A stretch of 64,000 nt of DNA from Prochlorococcus sp. scB241_528N17 (GCA_000634735.1 JFLG01000066.1:159408-223407), one strand, 5' to 3'. Positions 41,397 to 48,981 are shown, numbered from the stretch's first letter. A program made the numbers and translations. Notes: generated by a model not told the origin, from the sequence alone.

Positions 41397-41870
41397 ATGA
41401 GATTTATAATTTTAACTGTTTTAATGATTGTTTTAACCCTCCCTTCTAGAAGCTTCGCTGCATTGGATTATGGTAAACAATCCTTAATTGGAGCTGATTT
41501 TTCTGGATCTGATTTAAAAGGAGCAACTTTCTATTTGACTGATTTACAAGATGCAAATTTATCAGATTGTGAGCTCCAAAATGCTACTCTTTATGGAGCA
41601 AAATTGAAAGATACTAATTTAAGTAACTCGAATTTAAGAGAAGTAACTTTAGACTCGGCTATTTTAGATGGAACAGATTTATCAAATACTAACTTAGAGG
41701 ATTCATTTGCTTATAGTACACAGTTTGAAAATGTAAAGATACAAGGCGCAGACTTCACAAATGTTTTTTTGCCAAAAGATATTATTAGGAAATTTTGTGA
41801 GAGTGCCACTGGAACTAATCCAATTACAAATAGAGAAACTAGAGAAACTTTAGAGTGCGATTACATTTAA
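41397..41870 (+). CDS. Secreted pentapeptide-repeat protein
   Basis: 157 residues. A signal peptide (MRFIILTVLMIVLTLPSRSFA) is followed by about 18 pentapeptide units (A(D/N)LSx: GADFSGSDLKGATF, DANLSDCELQNATL, NTNLSNSNLREVTL) and a C-terminal region with two Cys (KFCESATGTNPITNRETRETLECDYI). The same layout occurs in thylakoid-lumen pentapeptide proteins. Structural role guessed only. Convergent with the RHH / GIY-YIG-like pair. Confidence 0.85.
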   Translation: MRFIILTVLMIVLTLPSRSFAALDYGKQSLIGADFSGSDLKGATFYLTDLQDANLSDCELQNATLYGAKLKDTNLSNSNLREVTLDSAILDGTDLSNTNLEDSFAYSTQFENVKIQGADFTNVFLPKDIIRKFCESATGTNPITNRETRETLECDYI

Positions 41871-41872
41871 AT

Positions 41873-42265
41873 TTATGCACATACAAGTTCTTTTTTAATC
41901 TTTCTTTGTTTATAAAGTGATCTTCCAACAGGCCAACCTAAAGTAGATAAATGTTTCATTAAAGAACCTGAGTATTTGAAATAAAAATTGTCTGAATATT
42001 TTATGCCAAGTTCTTTTAGAGTGGTTACTAATAAACGTAGATCTTTCTTTTTGCCTTTTTTCATATCCAGTAATATCAATGCTTCACTTGATAATTTTTT
42101 TTCTAGAACCTTATCATTTTCAGCAAAACCAACTTTAAGTGAATTAAATTCATCAGAATAAAGAGTATAAATTATTCCATCTTTGAATTTATCTTCAGAA
42201 GTATCTACATTAAATCTTGATGATATTAATGTTTTGTATCCTTTAATGATTTTTCTGTTATTCAT
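41873..42265 (-). CDS. Small protein with weak GIY-YIG-like start
   Basis: 130 residues. GIIYTLYSDEFNSLKVGFAEND resembles the first strands of T5orf172-type GIY-YIG domains (YxLxS...KVGF), but the catalytic Arg is missing and the Glu cannot be placed. The C-terminus is basic (YKQRKIKKELVCA). It begins 2 nt after the stop of the RHH gene, so the two are one operon. It could be an inactive DNA-binding relative of the 22-kb protein. Low certainty about function, good about the gene. Confidence 0.62.
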   Translation of the reverse strand: MNNRKIIKGYKTLISSRFNVDTSEDKFKDGIIYTLYSDEFNSLKVGFAENDKVLEKKLSSEALILLDMKKGKKKDLRLLVTTLKELGIKYSDNFYFKYSGSLMKHLSTLGWPVGRSLYKQRKIKKELVCA

Positions 42266-42267
42266 AA

Positions 42268-42765
42268 TTATTTGATTTCATCCTGAGCAAATTCGTATTT
42301 CTCCAATAGATTGTTTACTTCTGCTAGTGCAATCCTCTTTTGACAGGCCGAGTCATATCTATTTACTGCTACTGAAGGTATTGAACCTTTGCTTTTCATT
42401 TCCCTTATACCAGTTTCTAAACATTGAAAAGCAACACTTGATAGATCTCTTCCTTCTGCTGCGGCCCAAACTTTCAAAAGATAAGTAAGGTTTGATGGTA
42501 CTGAGATCTGTACTTTGTTTGAATTTGAAGTATTTAATGCAATATCATCGAGACTAATTTCTTTAGAGGAAATAGTTTCTTTAACCTTTTTCTTCAAAAA
42601 TTTTACTTGGCTTATAGCGTCCTCTTTATTCTTTATTTTCTGCTCTATTTCAAATAACTCTTCTTCAGAATTAATTAAAGCTTCTAATGCCCATTTAGCA
42701 TCATCTTTCGCAACAGCGGTTCTATCAAGCCATTCATCTCTTATTTTTGACCAATTACTAGGCAT
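42268..42765 (-). CDS. Coiled-coil protein with ribbon-helix-helix DNA-binding domain
   Basis: 165 residues. The first 75 residues are helical and charged (coiled coil likely). VQISVPSNLTYLLKVWAAAEGRDLSSVAFQCLETGIREM (about 85-125) has the strand-helix-helix pattern of CopG/Arc proteins. The rest is helical. An operator-like set of palindromes lies 31 nt upstream of the start, so autoregulation is likely. Its partner follows 2 nt later. Whether the pair is a toxin-antitoxin, a DNA-processing module or something else is unknown. Confidence 0.7.
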   Translation of the reverse strand: MPSNWSKIRDEWLDRTAVAKDDAKWALEALINSEEELFEIEQKIKNKEDAISQVKFLKKKVKETISSKEISLDDIALNTSNSNKVQISVPSNLTYLLKVWAAAEGRDLSSVAFQCLETGIREMKSKGSIPSVAVNRYDSACQKRIALAEVNNLLEKYEFAQDEIK

Positions 42766-42795
42766 AAGCTTTATGCGATAATTCTATGATATATA

Positions 42796-42830
42796 AATCT
42801 AAATAGATTGTCTATTCATTCTAAATAGAC
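42796..42830. promoter_or_regulatory. Operator-like palindromes upstream of the RHH gene
   Basis: Two overlapping symmetric blocks: AATCTA-AA-TAGATT at 42796-42809 and GTCTATT-N7-AATAGAC at 42810-42830. TCTAAATAGA occurs twice, at 42798 and 42820, 22 bp apart, i.e. about two helical turns. This is the usual form of RHH repressor sites. Confidence 0.55.
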
Positions 42831-43031
42831 TTAATATAGATTAAATAATTTTCTAATGTTTTCTTTAATAATTCCTCATCTTAGAAATAATCTTTTAAAA
42901 GAATTGAAACTGCAGAATCTATTCAATATGAACTTAGAGATATTTTTTTGTTAAATGAAAACGATATATTAGACTATTCAATCTTTTTAAATTTGGGTTA
43001 TTTGTTTATTTAATTAAAGACTTCTGAGCTT

Positions 43032-43421
43032 TTAATCTCTTTCAATAAGTTCAATTTTATAACCATCAGGATCCTCAACAAAAGCCAAGACAGTAGTACT
43101 GTTTTTCATTGTTTTAGGTTTTGTTGTTATTTTGCAACCATTATTTTCTAATCCTTGGCAAATTAGATGAATATCTTTTACTCCAATAGCTATATGACCA
43201 TATTTATCTCCAAGCTCATAGTCTTCAGACTTTTTGTCCCAGTTATAAGTTAATTCAATTACTGTGTTTTCTTTTTCTGAGCCATACCCAACAAATGCCA
43301 AAGTGAATTTTCCATGAGGGTAATCCTTTTTCCTTAATAAATTCATTCCTAATCTATTGACGTAGAAATCAATGGATCTATCTAAATCTCCGACCCTCAG
43401 CATTGTATGTAGAATACGCAT
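43032..43421 (-). CDS. gloA: Lactoylglutathione lyase (glyoxalase I)
   Basis: 129 residues. All four metal ligands of GloA are in place: His in [18 protein letters not shown], Glu in [10 protein letters not shown], His in [11 protein letters not shown] and Glu in YKIELIERD. It converts the methylglyoxal-glutathione hemithioacetal to S-lactoylglutathione. The length fits the short Ni/Co-dependent bacterial form. Stands alone, 132 nt from the divergent Tic20-like gene. Confidence 0.94.
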   Translation of the reverse strand: MRILHTMLRVGDLDRSIDFYVNRLGMNLLRKKDYPHGKFTLAFVGYGSEKENTVIELTYNWDKKSEDYELGDKYGHIAIGVKDIHLICQGLENNGCKITTKPKTMKNSTTVLAFVEDPDGYKIELIERD

Positions 43422-43552
43422 CTTAAATTATGAACCCCAATCAATTATCTTATATTTAATAACCATCTGCCAAAGTTTAATTTTTGAGGCTTAGTCTTTT
43501 TTTAAGTTCAGAAAATTAGGTTAAAATACGAATACTAAATTTCAATAATATA

Positions 43553-43987
43553 TTGAATCAGATATTCCAGAGACTCTCATCAGTATTTTTGTATACTTTG
43601 CCATTAAAGGCATCAATACCTTTTGGATATTATTTGTTCTATAAATATTCATTTTTAAAAATACTATTATTTCTAACTTTCCCGATAGCAATAGTTGAAA
43701 AATCTTTGCCTTTTGGTAGTTTTTTATTATTTATAATTTTGTTTGCTGGATTAGTAAGAAATCCAAATGTTCCCTATTTCGTTAGATATAACGCATGCCA
43801 AGCATTACTTATTGATATTGCTTTGATAATAATTTCATATCTCTTGAGAATATTTCCAATAGTTGAATTAGGCTCAATAATTTTTATATTTACACTATGT
43901 ATTTTTATTTATTCTATTTCTCAATGTATTTATGGAGTTGAACCTGAAATTCCCTTAATTAGTAAATCTGTAAGAATGCAAATTTAA
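43553..43987 (+). CDS. Tic20-like membrane protein
   Basis: 144 residues with TTG start. Four TM segments; PFGSFLLFIILFAGLVRNPNVPYFVRYNACQALLIDIAL is the Tic20/Ycf60 signature. The chloroplast counterpart is part of the inner-envelope import channel; the cyanobacterial role is not established. Convergent with the small secreted protein gene. Confidence 0.85.
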   Translation: MNQIFQRLSSVFLYTLPLKASIPFGYYLFYKYSFLKILLFLTFPIAIVEKSLPFGSFLLFIILFAGLVRNPNVPYFVRYNACQALLIDIALIIISYLLRIFPIVELGSIIFIFTLCIFIYSISQCIYGVEPEIPLISKSVRMQI

Positions 43988-44014
43988 AAAGATTTAAAGA
44001 TTTACTGACTTTCT

Positions 44015-44344
44015 TCAGCACTCATTCAGAATAGATTCCCATCTTTGTTGACTTGCCTTTATTGCTTGTATTGGCGGATTAGCCCCCTCAATTTCAAAGG
44101 CTTTAATTAATGATTTATTAGCTAATAGGCCTAATCTTGCTGCCTCTCTTTGCCTAGAGCATACTTTTTTTCTTGACCCCTCTTTTAGACTATTTTCGAT
44201 TTCTTTAAGAATCTGGCTAGCTTCATTCGATTTAGAATAAAAATCGTTCATGTAAACATCAAGTGCCGTATCAGCAAAGATTTCAACTGGAGAGATTATT
44301 GTGACTAAGCACACTATAAAACTTACAAATACAAATATTTTCAT
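44015..44344 (-). CDS. Small secreted hypothetical protein
   Basis: 109 residues with a clear signal peptide (FVFVSFIVCLVTIISPVEIFA) and a mature helical domain with two Cys (KKVCSRQREAARLG and a final NEC), likely a periplasmic or lumenal disulfide protein. It starts 7 nt after the stop of the upstream membrane protein gene. No family recognised. Confidence 0.68.
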   Translation of the reverse strand: MKIFVFVSFIVCLVTIISPVEIFADTALDVYMNDFYSKSNEASQILKEIENSLKEGSRKKVCSRQREAARLGLLANKSLIKAFEIEGANPPIQAIKASQQRWESILNEC

Positions 44345-44351
44345 AAGAATC

Positions 44352-44936
44352 TTAAGTAAATTTTTTGTGTGATCTATTTAATACTAAATAAAAGGTGAGA
44401 ACGCTAATTGTTCCAGATGGGCCTATTAAAACATGCCAAAATTGATCGCCACTAATTGAGAGCCTTGTGCCAAAGAAAGTCGTAAAAATAATACCAAATA
44501 TTGGGTAAAGAATAAAAAGCCAATCTTTAAAAAATCTTTGCCAATTTATTATTAGAAAGATACTTATTATTACTTGAAAAAGGAGAGTAATAGTTTTATC
44601 AAATAAAAAATATGAGATTATTGAACATAAAGAAATACAAATATTAGTTTTTTGAATAAATTTATTTTTTATAACTGATATTGATAAACATGTTAGACCT
44701 AAAGATAGAAAAGAATAAAATAACCAATTAAATAAAGAGGAGTGATCTACATAAATCCAAGATGTTTGGGTATGATCTATCATTTCAGAAATCGATGCCA
44801 ATCCTAAAAAAATAAAACCGAAAGGTATCAATTTGTTCTTGCTTATATGTTTGAATTTATTGATCGAACTGATACCTAATAATATTGGGATAATTGCCGC
44901 TTGAAAGTGGGCAAATAATAAAATTGAAAAAAACAA
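44352..44936 (-). CDS. Polytopic membrane protein, unknown
   Basis: 194 residues with six to seven TM segments and conserved-looking polar residues inside them (FAHFQAAIIPILLGI, SEMIDHTQTSWIY, SGDQFWHVLIGPSGT). His residues in helices hint at a cofactor or metal site, which is guesswork. It forms a tight pair with the small secreted protein gene downstream (7 nt). Confidence 0.68.
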   Translation of the reverse strand: MFFSILLFAHFQAAIIPILLGISSINKFKHISKNKLIPFGFIFLGLASISEMIDHTQTSWIYVDHSSLFNWLFYSFLSLGLTCLSISVIKNKFIQKTNICISLCSIISYFLFDKTITLLFQVIISIFLIINWQRFFKDWLFILYPIFGIIFTTFFGTRLSISGDQFWHVLIGPSGTISVLTFYLVLNRSHKKFT

Positions 44937-44990
44937 AATAAATTCTAAAATTTAATTTATCCTAATTTAAATAAAAAAAACAGTTTTGGG

Positions 44991-45191
44991 TCATCTGAGT
45001 AGAGAAAGGTACCATTGCCCAATTACTATAATCAATATTGTAAGAACAAAAGGGAAAGCAGGATATCGTGTTTGAAAATTAGCAGGCGGCCAAGGAGACC
45101 AAGATATTAATCTTCCTTGCGGTTCATTTGAAATAACTTTTTTTTTCGATTTTTTGGATATGTGATTTTCTGTGGCAAATCCTTTACTCAT
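44991..45191 (-). CDS. Small one-TM hypothetical protein
   Basis: 66 residues: a basic cytoplasmic N-terminus (KKSKKKVISNEPQG), a Trp/Pro-rich ISWSPWPPANFQTRYPAFPF, and one C-terminal TM (VLTILIIVIGQWYLSLL). The pattern looks like a small subunit or anchor. ATG start 73 nt from the accessory region. Unrecognised. Confidence 0.6.
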   Translation of the reverse strand: MSKGFATENHISKKSKKKVISNEPQGRLISWSPWPPANFQTRYPAFPFVLTILIIVIGQWYLSLLR

Positions 45192-45264
45192 AATCTAAAT
45201 AAAGATTAATCCTAACAAGAACGTTTCGAAAAGGCGTTGTATTATTCGGTTTTTTTTATTTGAA

Positions 45265-45292
45265 CGGAGGGGGTGGAATCATTTTCAAGTCA
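45265..45292 (-). pseudogene. Decayed remnant of tRNA-Ser 3' half
   Basis: CGGAGGGGGTGG (45265-45276) equals the 3' acceptor end of the tRNA at 48839; TTTTCAAGT follows at 45283 and equals the anticodon-loop core. About 30 nt of the T-arm and variable region between them are missing. Confidence 0.55.
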
Positions 45293-45294
45293 AA

Positions 45295-45320
45295 ATGACA
45301 AGCTATGACAACATATGACA
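45295..45320 (+). repeat. ATGACA x3 at a 10-bp pitch
   Basis: ATGACA at 45295, 45305 and 45315, exactly one helical turn apart, directly inside the tRNA remnant. The last two are TATGACA, the motif also found at 47361. Likely recombinase or accessory-factor sites. Confidence 0.65.
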
Positions 45321-45344
45321 GTGAAAATCTGAAATCGATTGTTG

Positions 45345-45368
45345 AATCTGCCAACAAATCTGCCAACA
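45345..45368 (+). repeat. AATCTGCCAACA tandem x2
   Basis: Two exact adjacent copies of the 12-mer. The same 12-mer appears three times at the other end of the element (47190-47234), in the same orientation. Confidence 0.85.
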
Positions 45369-45420
45369 AACTTTTCGGGTAGAAATAGCTTCAATCTAAA
45401 CAGACTCTAATCATTAATTT

Positions 45421-45651
45421 TTATCTTTTCCATATTTGTTGATTACACTTTGAGCATTCCCATTTTGGAGATTCGTTAGTAAAAATACATCCACCAAAAA
45501 CAACTTTACCTTCCTCTTCAAGCTCATATAGTTTTCTTTCATAGGGACTTGATTCAGGATCTTTTGGTAAACCATATATTATTTTTGCAACTGGTTTATA
45601 TCCACAGGAAGGACAGATTATTGGCTTTCTATTTTTGAAAATCTCTTTCAC
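45421..45651 (-). CDS. Small zinc-ribbon protein
   Basis: 76 residues with two CxxC pairs, PIICPSCGYKP and WECSKCNQQIW, about 50 residues apart: a zinc ribbon. Its start overlaps the nuclease stop by 4 nt (45648-45651), so it is translated with the nuclease. Probably a nucleic-acid-binding or regulatory partner of the nuclease. Not recognised as a named family. Confidence 0.7.
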   Translation of the reverse strand: MKEIFKNRKPIICPSCGYKPVAKIIYGLPKDPESSPYERKLYELEEEGKVVFGGCIFTNESPKWECSKCNQQIWKR

Positions 45652-46574
45652 TCTTTGATAAGATCAAATTTAACTTGATACCTATAAAAATCAATATTTG
45701 GTGCTACTTTAAGTGCAAATTTTATTCTCTGATCCTCGTCAAGAGCTATTATCACGCCCTTAACTCGTTGGTGATCCTCTGCAACAAATTCAGTTACATA
45801 ACCCATATATCTCTGAATTTGTCCTACTACTGAGTCACTTGCTCTTCCTTTTTTTAATTCAACTACTAGTACCTCTTTTTCATCCTTGCTTATTGCAAGA
45901 ATATCAATTGGTCCTGTATCAGTTGGGAATTGCTGTCCAAAATTCTCTTCATCTTGATAGATATCATATTTCTTACCAAGAGGTGTTTGTCCCCAATTTG
46001 CAACTAAAAAATCTTCCAAGTGCTTTTCAAGAGCAAATACGGTGGGATCTTCAATAGTTTCATCTGTCGTAGTAATAACAGGATGAAGCACTTCCCCTTT
46101 AATTAATTTTTCTAATTCTTCCTTATGCTTACTGATCTGACAAACAGTTCCAATAGATCCAGTGGAGTTCCTTAAAGATTCACTCATATCAGACCTGTCA
46201 ATTTTTTCTGATTCCCATTTAATTGTTCTTCTATGTGGTTTATCGGAATTTGGAATATATTCATAATCGCCAGTTACCTCGCCAACAAAGTAACTCCCTT
46301 CTCCATCGGGAGAAAGGACAATATCACCCTTTTTTATTTTCTTAGAAATTGTCCAAAGGAATCCGCAACTTAATCCTGCTGCAACTTTGCTCTTTTCTGG
46401 ATTTTGTTTTAAATATATTGGAATAAACTCTTTATTAAAATCTCTCCAATTTTCAGGAAGAGAATCGGTTAAATCTTGATCAATATCAAAATTTGCAAAG
46501 ATGAATCCTCCATTTCTACATTCCTCTGCAAATATGCTTTTTCTTCCAAGCATTACTCTGTAAAATTCTCTCAT
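45648..46574 (-). CDS. PD-(D/E)XK nuclease (NucS/DUF91-like C-terminus) with restriction-type N-terminal domain
   Basis: 308 residues. The C-terminal half has PIDILAISKDEKEVLVVELKKGRASDSVVGQIQRYMGYV: Asp...Glu-x-Lys with the following Gln as in NucS/DUF91 and related nucleases. The N-terminal 150 residues (REFYRVMLG, ECRNGGFIFANFDI, KKGDIVLSPDGEGSYFVGEVTGDYEY) resemble the Mrr/McrB-associated recognition modules of restriction systems. This layout suggests a modified- or foreign-DNA nuclease, but a repair role is possible. It lies in the tRNA-bounded element between two other minus-strand genes. Confidence 0.8.
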   Translation of the reverse strand: MREFYRVMLGRKSIFAEECRNGGFIFANFDIDQDLTDSLPENWRDFNKEFIPIYLKQNPEKSKVAAGLSCGFLWTISKKIKKGDIVLSPDGEGSYFVGEVTGDYEYIPNSDKPHRRTIKWESEKIDRSDMSESLRNSTGSIGTVCQISKHKEELEKLIKGEVLHPVITTTDETIEDPTVFALEKHLEDFLVANWGQTPLGKKYDIYQDEENFGQQFPTDTGPIDILAISKDEKEVLVVELKKGRASDSVVGQIQRYMGYVTEFVAEDHQRVKGVIIALDEDQRIKFALKVAPNIDFYRYQVKFDLIKE

Positions 46575-46622
46575 TAAACCAATTGCTTATTTAATGTGTG
46601 GTTCAAGTAGTTGGAATTTAAT

Positions 46623-47132
46623 TTAAAGAAGATCAACATACTCATCCATAGCTTTATTATGTTCTATCATTCTTTTTTTATGTTTTAAAAGTTCTTTATT
46701 CTCCTCAGGAAATTCATCATCTGAATTACACAATAGTGCTTTATCCATAGCTTTAATAATGATTTTGTGGCAAGATTCAAAATTTAAATCTTCCCGAAAG
46801 GACTTTATATCGTCGTAATATTTTCGTTCTTTACCAAGAATTACAATATCAGCTTTTTTCTCATTATCCATTATCTCTTTAAAATTTTCACTATTGATGA
46901 TTTTTCTGGAATAAGTTTCAAGTGCAGTTTGAGTTTTGATTTGATCGAAAATTTCTAAAATGAAATTTACATAAGAACTACTTGGATCCGACTCAAAATT
47001 CAACACTGGATTAGTTACCAGGACTATTTGATCTAATAATGTTTTATTAGCAGATAATTTATCAGAATCATTTAAAACCATAGAAAAGCGTTCCAGATAA
47101 AAAGAGAAAGCAATTTCAGATTTTAAATTCAT
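46623..47132 (-). CDS. Hypothetical protein of element 1
   Basis: 169 residues, helical and charged, no TM or signal. MNLKSEIAFSFYLERFSMVL at the start, acidic C-terminus. It is the first gene of the three-gene minus-strand set, 48 nt upstream of the nuclease, and may be part of the same system. Not recognised. Confidence 0.6.
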   Translation of the reverse strand: MNLKSEIAFSFYLERFSMVLNDSDKLSANKTLLDQIVLVTNPVLNFESDPSSSYVNFILEIFDQIKTQTALETYSRKIINSENFKEIMDNEKKADIVILGKERKYYDDIKSFREDLNFESCHKIIIKAMDKALLCNSDDEFPEENKELLKHKKRMIEHNKAMDEYVDLL

Positions 47133-47189
47133 CTTTTTATAAGATTCATACTGTCAACTTATTTTAGAGCGACTGTCAAATCTTAATTC

Positions 47190-47234
47190 AATCTGCCAAC
47201 AGTTATTAAAAATCTGCCAACAAATCTGCCAACA
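47190..47234 (+). repeat. AATCTGCCAACA x3
   Basis: Copies at 47190-47201, 47211-47222 and 47223-47234, the last two in tandem, all identical to the two copies at 45345-45368. They mark the right end of element 1. Confidence 0.85.
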
Positions 47235-47338
47235 ATTTGTTGACGATTTATGAAGGTAAGTGATGAGTTATGACGAGGCTAAGAATTCTAAATTTTGCTG
47301 ATTGTGCTTTATGTCTACTATTAAAATAATTTTGAAAG

Positions 47339-47368
47339 CTTATGAAGACTTATGAAACCTTATGACAG
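47339..47368 (+). repeat. CTTATGA x3 at a 10-bp pitch
   Basis: CTTATGAAGA, CTTATGAAAC and CTTATGACAG follow each other without gaps, 11 nt before the tRNA fragment. They mirror the ATGACA triplet at the left end. Confidence 0.8.
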
Positions 47369-47379
47369 GTTTCTAAAAA

Positions 47380-47434
47380 CGGAGGGGGTGGGATTCGAAC
47401 CCACGGTGCCCTTGCAGACACGCTAGTTTTCAAG
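47380..47434 (-). pseudogene. 3' half of tRNA-Ser (displaced fragment, 55 nt)
   Basis: Identical over 55 nt to 48839-48893 of the intact tRNA, from the 3' end (discriminator) to the anticodon loop; sequence then diverges (TCTAGTTG instead of ACTAGAGC). The 5' half is missing, so it cannot be a working tRNA. Typical displaced half left by an anticodon-loop integration. Confidence 0.92.
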
Positions 47435-47485
47435 TCTAGTTGTTTTCTAGTTATATCAATCTATTTACTATCCTTTAAGGAACAG

Positions 47486-47509
47486 TTATACCCGAAATGT
47501 ACCCGTTTT
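47486..47509 (+). repeat. Left copy of 24-nt repeat with TACCCG pair
   Basis: Exactly equal to 48705-48728. It contains TACCCG at 47489 and 47500, an 11-bp pitch. Confidence 0.88.
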
Positions 47510-47581
47510 ATAAAGAAATTAATTCAATAAATATTTAAAGGATTTTGCAAGTAGTAAGCGATTTATTAAATAGTAATTTCT

Positions 47582-48655
47582 TTAAAATCCTCTTGTACAA
47601 TTCATCCCATAATTAGACCAACCATCAGAAATAGATGCATATTTAGTCATAACGTCATAATCTAATGATTTCCAGGCTTTATCAGACTTTTTCCAATTTT
47701 TACAGGCAGATGCAAATTTATTTAGCCAGCTGTAAGTATCACCTTTCCAGGAATAACCCGTAAGTTTTATGAAATCTACTTCAAAGTTGTAACTTGGATT
47801 CTTCAAATTTTCTACTTCATCAAGAGTTGGCGCATTCTCTATAAGTAAATCAAAATCAGATAAAGATGAATTTAAAAGCACCTTTGATAAGTCTTTATTT
47901 TTTATATCCTTAATATTTTTGTAATCTACTCCTAGATTATATTTAACTCTCCCTCTAGATCCATACAAATAATGTAAATATCCAAAAGGAAATAGCCTTT
48001 TATAGTATTGATTAAAATTATCTTTATAAAGTTCGATTGATTTTGAAAAATCATTAGTTGACGCATTGGCAAACTGAATAGCTTTTCGGAAATCTGAATC
48101 ATCATAATATTTGGAATAAATCAAATTATTTACTTCTCCTCGGAACAAATAAGCTAATGAATTTTCCGGATTCAAATCGATTGCTTTATTTAAATCTTCA
48201 AGACCTGATTCTTTTTTATCAAAATAAAATGCTTTTAAATATCCTAGAGTCATAAAGTTATCCGAATCTTGATTATCTAATTGAACTGATTTTTGAATAT
48301 CTAATAATGCATTTTGATAATCTTGCATTTCAAGAAAATATATTATTCCACGGACGAAATAGGGTTTAGATTGTTTTGGGTCAATTCTAATAGCATCATT
48401 TAAATAGTTTATTGCAGTTAGATAGTCATTCTCATTTAAATATTTTGAATTTGCTTGATCAAAAAAATCAGATTCCCCATTAATATTTTCATTTATGTTA
48501 TTTAAAACTGGTTTCTTTTCAGCTGACATTTCTTTAACACAACCAGAAAAATCTTCTGCTTTAAGACAAAACTCTGCTATCTCCCTTTCAGTTCCTGCAT
48601 TAACAGCAGTAGGTAAAGCAAGAGTAGCTAATAAAGGTATTAAAAATCTTTTCAC
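47582..48655 (-). CDS. Secreted TPR-repeat protein
   Basis: 357 residues. Signal peptide MKRFLIPLLATLALPTAVNA, then Cys-containing CLKAEDFSGCVKEMS, then TPR units: YLTAINYLNDAIRIDPKQSKPYFVRGIIYF, NALLDIQKSVQLDNQDSDNFMTLGYLKAF, GLEDLNKAIDLNPENSLAYLFRGEV and a fourth with FSKSIELYKDN. A Trp/Cys-rich C-terminus (SACKNWKKSDKAWKSL, ISDGWSNYGMNC) is frequent in picocyanobacterial TPR proteins. It is the sole gene of element 2 and probably acts as a protein-interaction scaffold outside the cytoplasm. Confidence 0.85.
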   Translation of the reverse strand: MKRFLIPLLATLALPTAVNAGTEREIAEFCLKAEDFSGCVKEMSAEKKPVLNNINENINGESDFFDQANSKYLNENDYLTAINYLNDAIRIDPKQSKPYFVRGIIYFLEMQDYQNALLDIQKSVQLDNQDSDNFMTLGYLKAFYFDKKESGLEDLNKAIDLNPENSLAYLFRGEVNNLIYSKYYDDSDFRKAIQFANASTNDFSKSIELYKDNFNQYYKRLFPFGYLHYLYGSRGRVKYNLGVDYKNIKDIKNKDLSKVLLNSSLSDFDLLIENAPTLDEVENLKNPSYNFEVDFIKLTGYSWKGDTYSWLNKFASACKNWKKSDKAWKSLDYDVMTKYASISDGWSNYGMNCTRGF

Positions 48656-48704
48656 AAAAAAGGATCTAATTGCCCCTTATTTTATATCTACTGTCAATAT
48701 TTAT

Positions 48705-48728
48705 TTATACCCGAAATGTACCCGTTTT
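48705..48728 (+). repeat. Right copy of 24-nt repeat with TACCCG pair
   Basis: Identical to 47486-47509, same orientation, 1.2 kb apart, with TACCCG at 48708 and 48719. Confidence 0.88.
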
Positions 48729-48838
48729 GTTCCCTAATAGACGGTAACTGAGAAGAACTCTAAGGAACTTGCTTAAAATTACAGAAAATAAAAAAACTCC
48801 TAAAAGAAGTCATCTCTTTAGAAGTCAGTTGTGTAGTA

Positions 48839-48925
48839 CGGAGGGGGTGGGATTCGAACCCACGGTGCCCTTGCAGACACGCTAGTTTTCAAGACTAGAG
48901 CCTTAAACCACTCGACCACCCCTCC
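48839..48925 (-). tRNA. tRNA-Ser (anticodon UGA)
   Basis: 87 nt on the minus strand. Acceptor stem GGAGGGG / CCCCTCC with discriminator G, anticodon arm CTAGT-CTTGAAA-ACTAG with anticodon TGA, a long class II variable arm (CGTGTCTGCAAGGGCACC) and T-arm GTGGGTTCGAATCCCAC. CCA is not encoded. Partial copies flank it on both sides, so its anticodon loop is a likely integration site. Confidence 0.96.
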
Positions 48926-48981
48926 AGGCGAAAAATATTAAATTTTTTGCTTTTTAATTATATCAAAAGGTGGTTTATTTT

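Larger units (their letters stand above)
45265..47379. mobile_element. Candidate tRNA-Ser-targeted element 1 (nuclease cargo, no integrase)
   Basis: Bounded on the left by a decayed tRNA-Ser 3' remnant and on the right by the junction with the 55-nt tRNA 3' half at 47380. Both ends share the same repeats: TATGA-type motifs at a 10-bp pitch next to the tRNA remnants and AATCTGCCAACA units further in. The inside holds three minus-strand genes (zinc ribbon, PD-(D/E)XK nuclease, unknown). No recombinase, so it would need one in trans. Boundaries are inferred from the repeats. Confidence 0.6.
47133..47581. other. Gene-free junction between elements 1 and 2
   Basis: About 450 nt without a gene. 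It holds the 12-mer repeats (47190-47234), the 10-bp repeats (47339-47368), the tRNA 3' half (47380-47434) and the left copy of the TACCCG repeat (47486-47509). Confidence 0.8.
47380..48838. mobile_element. Candidate tRNA-Ser-targeted element 2 (TPR cargo, no integrase)
   Basis: About 1.46 kb between the displaced 3' half of the tRNA and the intact tRNA-Ser, an arrangement that matches an integrated element with its two att sites. A 24-nt direct repeat with two TACCCG units sits inside each end. The only gene is the secreted TPR protein. Lack of an integrase means mobilisation in trans or a deletion remnant. Confidence 0.65.

Noticed and set aside
42841..43031. Short frames (for example about 35 codons ending LNLGYLFI) between the RHH gene operators and gloA
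   Set aside because: No proper start codon for the better-looking frame and no recognisable protein; may be a decayed gene but not supportable.
47190..47234. Possible CRISPR array
   Set aside because: Only 12-bp units, partly without spacers, and no cas genes; better explained as recombinase sites at element ends.
47582..48655. TPR gene as part of a toxin or effector system
   Set aside because: Only a signal peptide and TPR units are visible; no partner or catalytic domain supports this.
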